From Candidatus Izemoplasmatales bacterium (GTDB lineage: Bacteria; Bacillota_I; Bacilli_A; Izemoplasmatales; Hujiaoplasmataceae), in the NCBI GenBank assembly GCA_028694875.1, contig JAQVKB010000044.1, forward strand, positions 1 through 7,572: a stretch of 7,572 nt of DNA, written 5' to 3'. The translations under genes were made by a program, and so were the position numbers. Shown here piece after piece: positions 1 through 6,287 of this stretch (within the stretch, counting starts at the first letter, position 1; each line of letters starts with the position of its first letter). The notes beneath the pieces are model-generated. The model did not search any database and was not told the origin of the DNA. It worked only from the letters and a program-made list of their open reading frames with translations.

Positions 1-603
1 ATGATAATGGGGCAGTGACTGGGCGGCGTCGAGAACGACAATCGCACCCGTTTGATGGGCTAATTTCGTGATTTCTTGGATCGGTGTGACAAATCCCATG
101 ACATTGGAAACATGGGTTAATGCCACGACTTTGACGTGTTCATCCAAAACAGATGAAAACGCCTCAACCGTAATCCGACCTTCTTTTGTCAGTGGTACAA
201 AACGAATTGTCGCACCGACTTTGAGCGCGATTTCACGCCAAGGAAGATAGGAGGAGTGATGTTCGAGTTCCGAAGTGAGAATGACATCTCCTTTTTTGAG
301 AAACGTAGCACCGTAAGAGAGTGCTACCAAATTGAGGGAAGAGGTCGTTCCTCTTGTAAAGACAATTTCATCGGCCGTCGCATGGAGATACTCCGCAACT
401 TTTTCTCGCGCTTCTTCGTAGAGATGGGTTGTCAAAACACCCGATGGATATAATCCACGGTGAATGTTGACAGAGAGGTCGCGATAGTAATAATTGACGG
501 CATCAATCACCGATTGCGGTTTGAGGCTCATCGCGGCACTATCGAGGTAGACCATCCCTTGTTGAATTTGCGGAAAATCCTTTTTCCATACATTGGCTTC
601 CAT
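1..603 (-). CDS. sufS: SufS cysteine desulfurase, N-terminal 201 residues (3' end outside window)
   Basis: This PLP-dependent enzyme takes sulfur from L-cysteine, leaving alanine, and passes it as a persulfide to the SUF Fe-S scaffold in the cytoplasm. Visible group II (SufS/CsdA) features are VYLDSAA near residues 18-24, the PLP-phosphate loop TRGTT at 83-87, EHHSSYLPW at 114-122 with the cofactor-stacking histidine, and the VVLDAAQSLPH stretch at 189-199 containing the Asp (D192) and Gln (Q195) that contact the pyridoxal ring and its oxygen. The Schiff-base lysine and the catalytic cysteine lie beyond the left edge. The start is ATG at 603-601, preceded by AAAGGGG inside the end of sufD. 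Only one base separates it from the sufD stop, so translation is probably coupled. SufU and SufB would be expected next, as in Bacillus. The reading frame is open to base 1 with no defect. Confidence 0.95.
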   Translation of the reverse strand, partial: MEANVWKKDFPQIQQGMVYLDSAAMSLKPQSVIDAVNYYYRDLSVNIHRGLYPSGVLTTHLYEEAREKVAEYLHATADEIVFTRGTTSSLNLVALSYGATFLKKGDVILTSELEHHSSYLPWREIALKVGATIRFVPLTKEGRITVEAFSSVLDEHVKVVALTHVSNVMGFVTPIQEITKLAHQTGAIVVLDAAQSLPHYH

Positions 604-604
604 G

Positions 605-1513
605 TTATGCCCCTTTCAAACGGTTGGCAATCCTTTGTTCCAATCGGGAACGAATCTCAAGCGCTTCATAGGGCGCTAAGAATTGTTCAGTATATCCCGA
701 AAGAATTAAGCGTTTCGCTTCATCTTCCGTGAGTCCTCGAGAGAGAAGATAAAACAGTTGTTCTTCATCAATTTGACCAATAGCTGCGCCATGACCCGCT
801 TCGACATCGTATTCATCGATGTAGAGTTTCGGATCCACTCGCACCGAACCTTTGGGGGACAAAATCACCCCGCGATTTTGTTGGCGACAAATACTTCCAG
901 CCATTCCTTTCTCGATGAACCCATTCACAGAATAATCGAGATCCGACGCTTCGGAAGCGACAAGAATATTTTGAATGTTCGACACGCTCGATTTCGCGTG
1001 ATGTTCGAGACGTTGATGAGCAAATGCCTTCGACTCGCCAGAAGCGACCAAGAATGTCTCCCCGGCATATTCCGCACGAGCTCCTTGTAAGTCGAGGAAG
1101 AAATCCGATTCGGAGGTCCCTTCCAAAGAGGAAAGTAATTGGTGCTCAAGTCGAGCAGACTTTTGAAGTGTCAATCGACGTTGAATCGATGTCTTGGATG
1201 CGCGTAGATTCCACTCTGCTTCATGAAGGGACAATGAGGCATCGGAGTCTAGTTGTATTTGGAAACTTTGTTTGGCGTTTCCAGATAGGACACGCAACAG
1301 AATCACTTCCGCCGCCACACCTTCGGAGACATGCAACGTCAATTGACTGATTTTTTGATTCCATAAAAACACGGCAGGTTGTTTTGTAGAACGTGGGATG
1401 GTCACATGCACCCCTTGATCGTTCACCTGCACTTTTGGAACGATTTGCAATGTGTTGGGTTGAGACAAATCCACCACATTGGGAATGCGTGTGAGATAAT
1501 CAGGAAAACTCAT
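605..1513 (-). CDS. sufD: SufD, SUF Fe-S cluster assembly scaffold protein (short form)
   Basis: SufD partners SufB and SufC in the SufBC2D complex, the cytoplasmic scaffold on which Fe-S clusters are built; SufD is thought to help iron entry. The clearest evidence is the C-terminal SufB/D signature: YIDEYDVEAGHGAAIGQ around residues 229-247 followed by IDEEQLFYLLSRGL. The histidine at 241 is in the place of the conserved His of E. coli SufD. Upstream is beta-rich sequence as expected for the beta-helix core. The protein is 302 residues, well below the roughly 420-440 of Bacillus and E. coli SufD, and the missing part is at the N-terminus. The frame stays open 34 codons further upstream (to 1615), but that stretch lies inside sufC; I chose ATG at 1513 because it has GGTGA four bases upstream and makes the classic ATGA overlap with the sufC stop. 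The paralogue SufB is the alternative, but SufB is longer and Cys-rich near this motif. Confidence 0.93.
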   Translation of the reverse strand: MSFPDYLTRIPNVVDLSQPNTLQIVPKVQVNDQGVHVTIPRSTKQPAVFLWNQKISQLTLHVSEGVAAEVILLRVLSGNAKQSFQIQLDSDASLSLHEAEWNLRASKTSIQRRLTLQKSARLEHQLLSSLEGTSESDFFLDLQGARAEYAGETFLVASGESKAFAHQRLEHHAKSSVSNIQNILVASEASDLDYSVNGFIEKGMAGSICRQQNRGVILSPKGSVRVDPKLYIDEYDVEAGHGAAIGQIDEEQLFYLLSRGLTEDEAKRLILSGYTEQFLAPYEALEIRSRLEQRIANRLKGA

Positions 1514-2340
1514 TTTGTCACCGAATTGACAGCGGTATTCGTCGCACAAGTACCCAGCGAGTACTGTGGTTGTTTTTCTTCGAAGTCCGTCACACCGAGT
1601 TCCGCTTTTAGCCAATCATAGCCATCTTGATCAATTTTCGTAATCAATTCTTTTCCGCCAGTTTTGACAATTTGACCACGAATCATGATGTGAACAAAGT
1701 CCGGTTCAATGTAATCCAAAAGACGTTGATAATGGGTGATTAAGACCATCCCAAGGTTGGGAGACTTCATCTTTGTGACGTTTTCACCCACAATTCGAAG
1801 TGCGTCGACGTCGAGTCCAGAGTCAATTTCATCGAGAAACGCAATCGATGGTTTTAATAGTTTCATTTGAAGAATTTCATTGCGCTTCTTTTCCCCACCG
1901 GAGAAACCTTGATTCAAGAAACGGTGGGACAGACCGCTACCCATCGATAATTCTTTGGCCGCATCTTCAAATTGGAGGATAAAACGACCAATCCGTAAAT
2001 GTTGGTCTTTTGGCAAGCGCACACTAACCGCGCTTTTGACAAAATCAAAGTTGGTCACGCCAGGAACCTCAACGGGACTTTGCATGCCCAGAAAAATACC
2101 TTTGCGACTGCGCTCATCGACTGGAAGATCATTCATAAGTTCTCCGTCGAGAAGAATCTCGCCTGACTCGATGACATACTTGGGATGTCCCATCACGATT
2201 TGCGCTAATGTCGATTTTCCAGTGCCATTGGGTCCCATAATTGCATGGGTCTCGCCACCGTTCACTGTGAGATTTATTCCTTTAAGAATGGTGTTCCCTT
2301 CCACGGAAACAACCAGATTTTTGAGTTCAAGTTTGGACAT
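1510..2340 (-). CDS. sufC: SufC, ATPase of the SUF Fe-S cluster assembly complex
   Basis: SufC is the ABC-type ATPase that dimerises on SufB and SufD and drives the conformational change needed for Fe-S assembly; it is cytoplasmic and not a transporter. Motifs in order: Walker A GPNGTGKST at 36-44, Q-loop Gln87 in MQSPVEVPGVTN (86-97), ABC signature FSGGEKKRNE at 146-155, Walker B IAFLDEIDSGLD at 166-177 (catalytic Glu171), and H-loop ITHYQRLL with His203. The SufC-specific GEKKRNE and EIDSGLDVDALR wording separates it from transport ATPases. The start is ATG at 2340, with GGAGGG at 2351-2346 five bases upstream; an in-frame codon seven residues earlier lacks a ribosome site. It is the first gene of its operon, directly behind a strong promoter. 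The 276-residue length is longer than the usual 250-260 because of a Thr/Asn-rich C-terminal tail after GYDWLKAELG. The TGA stop overlaps the sufD start. Confidence 0.97.
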   Translation of the reverse strand: MSKLELKNLVVSVEGNTILKGINLTVNGGETHAIMGPNGTGKSTLAQIVMGHPKYVIESGEILLDGELMNDLPVDERSRKGIFLGMQSPVEVPGVTNFDFVKSAVSVRLPKDQHLRIGRFILQFEDAAKELSMGSGLSHRFLNQGFSGGEKKRNEILQMKLLKPSIAFLDEIDSGLDVDALRIVGENVTKMKSPNLGMVLITHYQRLLDYIEPDFVHIMIRGQIVKTGGKELITKIDQDGYDWLKAELGVTDFEEKQPQYSLGTCATNTAVNSVTK

Positions 2341-2366
2341 GATAACCCTCCATTTCAACACCCTAA

Positions 2367-2395
2367 ATTATACCGTAAAATAGGCCTTAATGCAA
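2367..2395 (-). promoter_or_regulatory. Sigma-A-type promoter of the sufCDS operon
   Basis: Read on the minus strand, TTGCAT (2395-2390) is followed by a 17-base spacer and a perfect TATAAT (2372-2367). Transcription would start near 2360, giving a leader of about 20 bases to the sufC ATG. No extra operator-like palindrome is evident around it, unlike the two promoters further right. Confidence 0.82.
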
Positions 2396-2421
2396 AAAAT
2401 ATGAATGTTTCTTTTCCAATG

Positions 2422-2446
2422 AAAAAGGAAATCCCGAAGGACTTCC
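2422..2446 (-). terminator. Intrinsic terminator of the mgtC-like gene
   Basis: On the minus strand GGAAGTCC and GGATTTCC form an 8-bp stem (one G-U pair) around TTCG, that is a C(UUCG)G tetraloop, followed by five T. It begins on the base immediately after the TAG stop at 2449-2447 and separates this gene from the suf promoter. Confidence 0.88.
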
Positions 2447-2995
2447 CTATTTTTCGATGACTTCTGCGCCAAGTGTTTCCGGCGATTTCACATGTTTGAT
2501 GGAGGTGCTTTCCAACAACTTTCGTACACCCGTCAAGAATAGGAGTGAGAACAAACTCAAAACGATACCGAGCACATATGCTCCCATGCCAAAGGTGAGT
2601 CCCACCATGGCGGCGAGCCAAATCGTCGCGGCAGTTGTTAATCCGGAAATTCCGTTGGATGTTTTCAATATGGTACCCGCGCCAAGGAAACCAACACCGG
2701 TTACAACTTGAGCAATCACGCGTTGACGCTCCAAGTTTACAGTAATGGGAATGCCTTGGGAAGCGTACGATTCCGCCAATGCGAGGGCTTCCAAGTATAG
2801 ACTATCTTGAAGGATCGCAATGCCAGCGGCACCGAAGGCCACCATCAAGTGCGTCGTCACTCCAGCAATCTTATGACGCATTTGTCTCTCAATGCCAATA
2901 ATGCCGACAAATAGCGCTGTAAGTCCCATTCGGAGAATGATTTCTCCGAGCGAAGGACCGGTATCGAGAAAATTCGTAAATAGCGATAAATTCAT
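2447..2995 (-). CDS. MgtC/SapB family inner-membrane protein
   Basis: This 182-residue hydrophobic protein matches the MgtC/SapB family. Members are membrane proteins, some linked to Mg2+ starvation, F-ATPase control or intracellular survival; for most the activity is unknown. Family landmarks: a transmembrane segment at about 19-35 ending in GIIGIERQ (31-38), AGVTTHLMVAFGAA at 44-57, VTGVGFLGAGTIL at 98-110, and GLTTAATIWLAAMVGLTFGMG at 118-138, then a long helix at about 140-160. The usual GxRTH is GVTTH here, with Thr in place of Arg. The short polar tail suggests that the extended cytoplasmic domain of Salmonella MgtC is absent. I chose ATG at 2995, which has AAAGGTG eight bases upstream; an in-frame GTG at 3004 overlaps that ribosome site and cannot use it. 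The gene has its own promoter and terminator, so it is monocistronic. The specific role here is not established. Confidence 0.9.
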   Translation of the reverse strand: MNLSLFTNFLDTGPSLGEIILRMGLTALFVGIIGIERQMRHKIAGVTTHLMVAFGAAGIAILQDSLYLEALALAESYASQGIPITVNLERQRVIAQVVTGVGFLGAGTILKTSNGISGLTTAATIWLAAMVGLTFGMGAYVLGIVLSLFSLLFLTGVRKLLESTSIKHVKSPETLGAEVIEK

Positions 2996-3003
2996 GGAAA
3001 TCA

Positions 3004-3010
3004 CACCTTT
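3004..3010 (-). promoter_or_regulatory. Ribosome binding site fixing the mgtC-like start
   Basis: AAAGGTG on the minus strand lies eight bases before ATG 2995. It overlaps the alternative GTG start at 3004-3002, which argues against that longer form. Confidence 0.65.
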
Positions 3011-3020
3011 TTTGAACGCG

Positions 3021-3034
3021 AGAAAGCGTTTACT
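3021..3034 (-). promoter_or_regulatory. cre-like (CcpA/LacI-family) operator in the mgtC-like leader
   Basis: The minus-strand 14-mer AGTAAACGCTTTCT fits the catabolite-response pattern TGWAANCGNTNWCA at every position except the two outermost. It lies about 5 to 18 bases downstream of the expected transcription start, where a bound repressor would block initiation or elongation. A close copy lies at 6162-6175. Identification is by pattern only. Confidence 0.55.
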
Positions 3035-3045
3035 TGTGAGTGTAT

Positions 3046-3074
3046 ATTATAACAGAAACAAAACATGAAATCAA
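3046..3074 (-). promoter_or_regulatory. Sigma-A-type promoter of the mgtC-like gene
   Basis: On the minus strand TTGATT (3074-3069), a 17-base spacer and a perfect TATAAT (3051-3046). The start would be near 3039, leaving a leader of about 44 bases that contains the operator-like box. The -35 box sits only about 12 bases past the T-rich tail of the upstream terminator. Confidence 0.82.
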
Positions 3075-3085
3075 GGGTTGTGATA

Positions 3086-3122
3086 GAGAAAAGAAAACGA
3101 GGCATGATTGCTCATGCCTCGT
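3086..3122 (-). terminator. Intrinsic terminator of the lipoprotein gene
   Basis: A perfect 11-bp stem, ACGAGGCATGA with TCATGCCTCGT, closes a GCAA tetraloop at 3111-3108 and is followed on the minus strand by TTTCTTTTC. It begins 25 bases after the TAA stop of the lipoprotein gene. Confidence 0.92.
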
Positions 3123-3147
3123 GAATCTTTGTGTTACAAACGAATGC

Positions 3148-6138
3148 TTAGCGAGGGACATACTCCGTGATTTCGAAGTTGTCAAAGGTCAGGGTAGCAA
3201 GACCATAGAGGCCCAAGCAAGCCGTGAGTTTGAAGTTTTCTTCATACGCGATGTAGGTCACAACAACATGGTTGTCGCCGGCAACGAGGGTTACAGGAAT
3301 CGCAACATTTGCGGCATTGCCAGTGGTCGTCATTTCCATCGAGAAGGTTCCGCCAACGGAAGCATTGACATCAAATTCGACGATGTAGACATATCCAGCC
3401 GTGACATTGTAATCTTCGGTGGGACGGTAAGAAAGTTGGATGTACCATACTTCGCCGCCGGTGCCTAAGGTTTCAACAACGAGTTCACCGTTGACAATCG
3501 AGAAATTCGCACCGATTTGGACAGAAGCCCAAGTTTGGTCGATCGTGGTCCAGTAAGTCCAACCATCGGTTGCATCGACATCGATGACCATGCCGTCTTT
3601 TGCGAAATCGCCGTTTTGGATGGAAACATCAGCGCCCTTATCGAATTGGTAAACTTCGGTAAGTGTGAAGTTGTCAAACGTCAAGGTTGCAAGTCCATAG
3701 AGTCCTAAGCAAGCCGTCAATTTGAGGTTTTCTTCGTAAGCTACATAGGTCACAACAACATGGTTGTCGCCAGCGACCAATGTCACCGGAATTGCGACGT
3801 TCGCAGCATTACCAGTCGTGGTCATTTCCATCGAGAAGGTTCCACCAACCGTTGCATTGACATCGAATTCAACTTGATACATGTAACCAGGTTTTACATT
3901 GTAATCTTCCGTTGGACGGTAAGAGAATTGAATATACCATACTTCTCCACCCGTTCCAAGAGTTTCAACAACGGCTTTGCCATCGACGATCGAGAAGTTC
4001 GCGCCGATTTGGACAGAAGCCCAAGTTTGGTCGATTGTGGTCCAGAAAGACCAACCATCGGTTGCATCGGCATCGATGACCATGCCATCTTTGGAGAAGT
4101 CGCCGTTTTGGATTCCATCTTCGATGTTGTTATATCCAAGGATGACTTCTTCTTGCAATGTGAAGTTGTCGAATGTCAAGACCGCTTCGCCATAGAGGCC
4201 TAAGCAAGCCGTGAGTTTGAAGTTTTCTTCGTAAGCAACATAGTCCACGACAACGTGGTTGTCACCAGCTTCGAGGGTCACTGGAATCGCTTTGTTTGCA
4301 ACGTTGCCAGTGGTCGTCATTTCCATCGAGAAGGTTCCACCAACCGAAGCGTTGACATCAAATTCAACACGGTAGGTAGCTCCTGGAGTTACATTATAAT
4401 CTTCGGTGGGACGGTAAGACATTTGGATGTACCAAACTTCGCCGCCGCTGCCAAGAGTCGTCGCAACGAGCTTGCCATCGGTAATCGCGAAGGTCGCATC
4501 GATTTGGACAGAAGCCCATGTTTGATCCACCGTCGTCCAGTAGGTCCAGCCATCGGTCGCGTCAACATCAATAACCATACCTTCTTTGGAGAAGTCGCCG
4601 TTTTGGATGCCGTTTTCAACAAGAACGAATTCATCGCTCCAGGAGTCGATGGCTTCCACGACAGTGCCTTCTTCTTCTTCAACTGGAACTGCATTCACAT
4701 CTTGATAGAGGTGGAAGTTCGCGAAGGAGAGGGTGCCAATGCCATCGAGATCGCCAAAGTTACCCATCAAAACCTTCATGAAGAAGTAATCATAGAGAGA
4801 AACGAATTCCAACACGATTTCATTGAGACCAGCAGAGAGTTCAACGGTCAACGAAGCCGAGCTTGGAAGCGCGTTGTTGCTACCAGTGATACCAATTTCA
4901 ATGGTTCTCGCTACAGACGAAGTAATATCGAATGTCAACTTGTAAGCCGCACCCTTAATCAAAGGAGTTCCAGCTTTGTTTACGTCGTTCCATTGGAGTT
5001 GGTTTTCCCAGTTACTTGTGCCTTCCGAAATCAACGTGATATCCACGCCGCCATCGGTGGTCACACCGGACATCATGGCGCCAGAGCCATTATCCCAGTA
5101 GTAGAATTCACGGACATAGTCTGTATCCGTCGTCGTATTCAGTTCAATCGCAGTGCCCGAAGCGATTTCCGTATTTGTGAAGAATCCTTCGAGTTCGGTG
5201 TAGTCAATCACGATGGGGCCTTCGAACAAGACAAAGTCTGAGAATTCGAGGGTTCCAGCATTTTCATTCGGGATGTCGGTATCAGGATCGTTCGTCACAC
5301 CCGTCATAATATTGAGGTGGAGAGTGTCTTGGTTTGCAACCCAAATCATTTCATATGTCGCGGTGCCAACATGAATCGCAAATTTGCTATGAGTGTCGTT
5401 TGCATAGTCATTGTTTGGCGCTTTGGTCACGATGTCGATGACACGTTCCGCATCGGAAGTGATCGTCATCGTCATTTTGTAAGTACGTCCTGGTTCAAGC
5501 GATACTTGCGTTAACGCGATCGTTTGAAGGGCATAGTTCAATGTGCCAACAGATTCTTGAGAGATAATCAGTTTTCCGCCTTCTACTTTCACATAGCCGG
5601 TGTCTCCGAGAATGTCCGCGCCGGAAGCCCAGTAATGGAACTTGTTGACGCCGGGATCATCGGTGGTGATGACATAATCTTCACCAAACAACGCGGTGTT
5701 GTCGAAGCGGTCTGTTTCTTCAAAATTGACGGTGATTGGAGCAACAGAGACTTTCACGTTTCTGTTTTCACGTGCCCATTTCGATCCCACAACAACCGTG
5801 TAAGTAACGACGCAGGTTTGAGCCGCGTTCGATGTCAATTTGCCATCAGTGATTTGGCAAGAAGCGACATCACTTGCAACCGTAATGTTTGCGGAGTAGT
5901 CATTGCCGTCGGAACCCGTGGCCGTAACTCCTTCGAGAAGATCGAATACATCGCCAGTGTAAATCTTGTCCTCGTCCGTGTAACCAACGTCGGTAAGACC
6001 GTTTAACGTGAGCGAGAGCCCTGTCGTGGTGGTCGTCGTCGTAGTCGTCGTCGTGGTCGTGGTCGTGTCTTCTTTGCACGCCACGATGCCGAAGGCGAGG
6101 AACATCACAAGCAGTAATGCGAATCCTTTCCTTTTCAT
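3148..6138 (-). CDS. Large surface lipoprotein: poly-Thr linker, Ig-like domain and five carbohydrate-binding-like modules
   Basis: This 996-residue protein is probably anchored on the outer face of the membrane. A lysine-rich start and hydrophobic core lead to a lipobox, IVAC, with Cys21 as the lipidation site. KED and 15 consecutive threonines (25-39) form the linker. Residues 40-136 resemble a bacterial Ig-like (DUF5011-type) domain, from DVFDLLEGVTATGSDG, with Cys94 and Cys109 able to pair. Two divergent jelly-roll-like modules follow (about 137-307 and 308-481), then an acidic linker with EEEE, then three closely related repeats (511-675, 676-839, 840-996). Each has the NGDF...DGW...W opening, EVWYIQ, a YxVEFDV strand and a TFDNF ending, typical of CBM4/9-type carbohydrate-binding modules. 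No catalytic domain is visible, so it probably binds glycans or cell-surface polymers for capture or adhesion; that is inference. The start has AGGAGG five bases upstream. It has its own promoter, a cre-like box and a terminator. Confidence 0.88.
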   Translation of the reverse strand: MKRKGFALLLVMFLAFGIVACKEDTTTTTTTTTTTTTTTGLSLTLNGLTDVGYTDEDKIYTGDVFDLLEGVTATGSDGNDYSANITVASDVASCQITDGKLTSNAAQTCVVTYTVVVGSKWARENRNVKVSVAPITVNFEETDRFDNTALFGEDYVITTDDPGVNKFHYWASGADILGDTGYVKVEGGKLIISQESVGTLNYALQTIALTQVSLEPGRTYKMTMTITSDAERVIDIVTKAPNNDYANDTHSKFAIHVGTATYEMIWVANQDTLHLNIMTGVTNDPDTDIPNENAGTLEFSDFVLFEGPIVIDYTELEGFFTNTEIASGTAIELNTTTDTDYVREFYYWDNGSGAMMSGVTTDGGVDITLISEGTSNWENQLQWNDVNKAGTPLIKGAAYKLTFDITSSVARTIEIGITGSNNALPSSASLTVELSAGLNEIVLEFVSLYDYFFMKVLMGNFGDLDGIGTLSFANFHLYQDVNAVPVEEEEGTVVEAIDSWSDEFVLVENGIQNGDFSKEGMVIDVDATDGWTYWTTVDQTWASVQIDATFAITDGKLVATTLGSGGEVWYIQMSYRPTEDYNVTPGATYRVEFDVNASVGGTFSMEMTTTGNVANKAIPVTLEAGDNHVVVDYVAYEENFKLTACLGLYGEAVLTFDNFTLQEEVILGYNNIEDGIQNGDFSKDGMVIDADATDGWSFWTTIDQTWASVQIGANFSIVDGKAVVETLGTGGEVWYIQFSYRPTEDYNVKPGYMYQVEFDVNATVGGTFSMEMTTTGNAANVAIPVTLVAGDNHVVVTYVAYEENLKLTACLGLYGLATLTFDNFTLTEVYQFDKGADVSIQNGDFAKDGMVIDVDATDGWTYWTTIDQTWASVQIGANFSIVNGELVVETLGTGGEVWYIQLSYRPTEDYNVTAGYVYIVEFDVNASVGGTFSMEMTTTGNAANVAIPVTLVAGDNHVVVTYIAYEENFKLTACLGLYGLATLTFDNFEITEYVPR
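3151..3621 (-). repeat. Lipoprotein tandem repeat 3 (residues 840-996)
   Basis: The last copy of the C-terminal module, from IQNGDFAKDG to the end of the protein. It is closest to repeat 2, sharing the ANFSIV and VVETLGTGGEVWYIQ segments almost unchanged. It lacks the short connector that follows copies 1 and 2 and ends in EITEYVPR. Confidence 0.93.
3622..4113 (-). repeat. Lipoprotein tandem repeat 2 (residues 676-839)
   Basis: The middle copy, 164 residues, from IQNGDFSKDG to the connector before the third copy. It differs by DADATDGWSFW in place of the DVDATDGWTYW seen in copies 1 and 3. Many base differences from repeat 3 are at third codon positions. Confidence 0.93.
4114..4608 (-). repeat. 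Lipoprotein tandem repeat 1 (residues 511-675)
   Basis: The first and most divergent of the three copies, 165 residues, from IQNGDFSKEG. It carries DATFAITDGKLVATTLGSGG where copies 2 and 3 have ANFSIV and VVETLGTGG, and NKAIPVTLEAG where they have NVAIPVTLVAG. Confidence 0.93.
6022..6066 (-). repeat. Threonine-codon run encoding a 15-Thr linker
   Basis: Fifteen consecutive Thr codons directly after the lipobox: nine ACG, four ACC, one ACT and one ACA. The mixed codons break up the trinucleotide repeat. The run is near-repetitive DNA, so its length could vary between strains. Confidence 0.95.
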
Positions 6139-6161
6139 TTTTTCCTCCTATATTTTTTGGC

Positions 6162-6175
6162 CGTAACCGTTTACT
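6162..6175 (-). promoter_or_regulatory. cre-like (CcpA/LacI-family) operator in the lipoprotein leader
   Basis: The minus-strand 14-mer AGTAAACGGTTACG has outer arms GTAA and TTAC around the central CG and fits TGWAANCGNTNWCA except at the two end bases. It overlaps the expected transcription start, five bases past the -10 box. The first eight bases are identical to the box at 3021-3034. Confidence 0.58.
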
Positions 6176-6180
6176 CATTC

Positions 6181-6209
6181 ATTATATCAAATCATGTTAG
6201 CGATTTCAA
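6181..6209 (-). promoter_or_regulatory. Sigma-A-type promoter of the lipoprotein gene
   Basis: On the minus strand TTGAAA (6209-6204), a 17-base spacer and a perfect TATAAT (6186-6181). This is the strongest promoter match in the window. The start would be near 6174, giving a leader of about 36 bases with AGGAGG at 6149-6144. Confidence 0.88.
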
Positions 6210-6240
6210 TAGGAGAAGTTTCGAAATCCATCAAAAAATG

Positions 6241-6287
6241 AGAAAAGAAAACCGGAAATGTGGCACGGTTTACACATTTCCGGTTTT
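6241..6287 (-). terminator. Intrinsic terminator overlapping the 3' end of the CDF gene
   Basis: A perfect 15-bp stem (6287-6273 with 6262-6248; AAAACCGGAAATGTG on the minus strand) has a 10-base loop and a TTTTCTTTTCT tail. The 5' arm is coding sequence for the last residues (KTGNV), and the TAA stop lies at the start of the loop. Confidence 0.92.

Noticed and set aside
1514..1615. Upstream extension of SufD by 34 residues
   Set aside because: It would overlap sufC by over 100 bases and has no ribosome site; the ATGA junction at 1513-1510 is the natural start.
68..1621. Several plus-strand open frames opposite sufS, sufD and sufC
   Set aside because: They are antisense shadows of genes whose protein motifs are unmistakable on the minus strand.
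2355..2621. An 88-codon minus-strand frame overlapping the end of the mgtC-like gene
   Set aside because: It runs through the terminator and suf promoter and overlaps the MgtC frame without a family match.
3151..4608. Large direct repeats considered as mobile-element or recombination repeats
   Set aside because: They are in-frame protein modules within a single gene, with no transposase or terminal inverted repeats.
4255..5241. A 328-codon plus-strand open frame opposite the lipoprotein gene
   Set aside because: It lies wholly antisense to the strongly supported lipoprotein, mirrors its repeats, has no convincing ribosome site and reads as low-sense protein.
6000..6070. The GTC/GTG-rich plus-strand run considered as a short-repeat or CRISPR-like array
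   Set aside because: It is simply the antisense of fifteen consecutive Thr codons; there are no spacer-repeat units.
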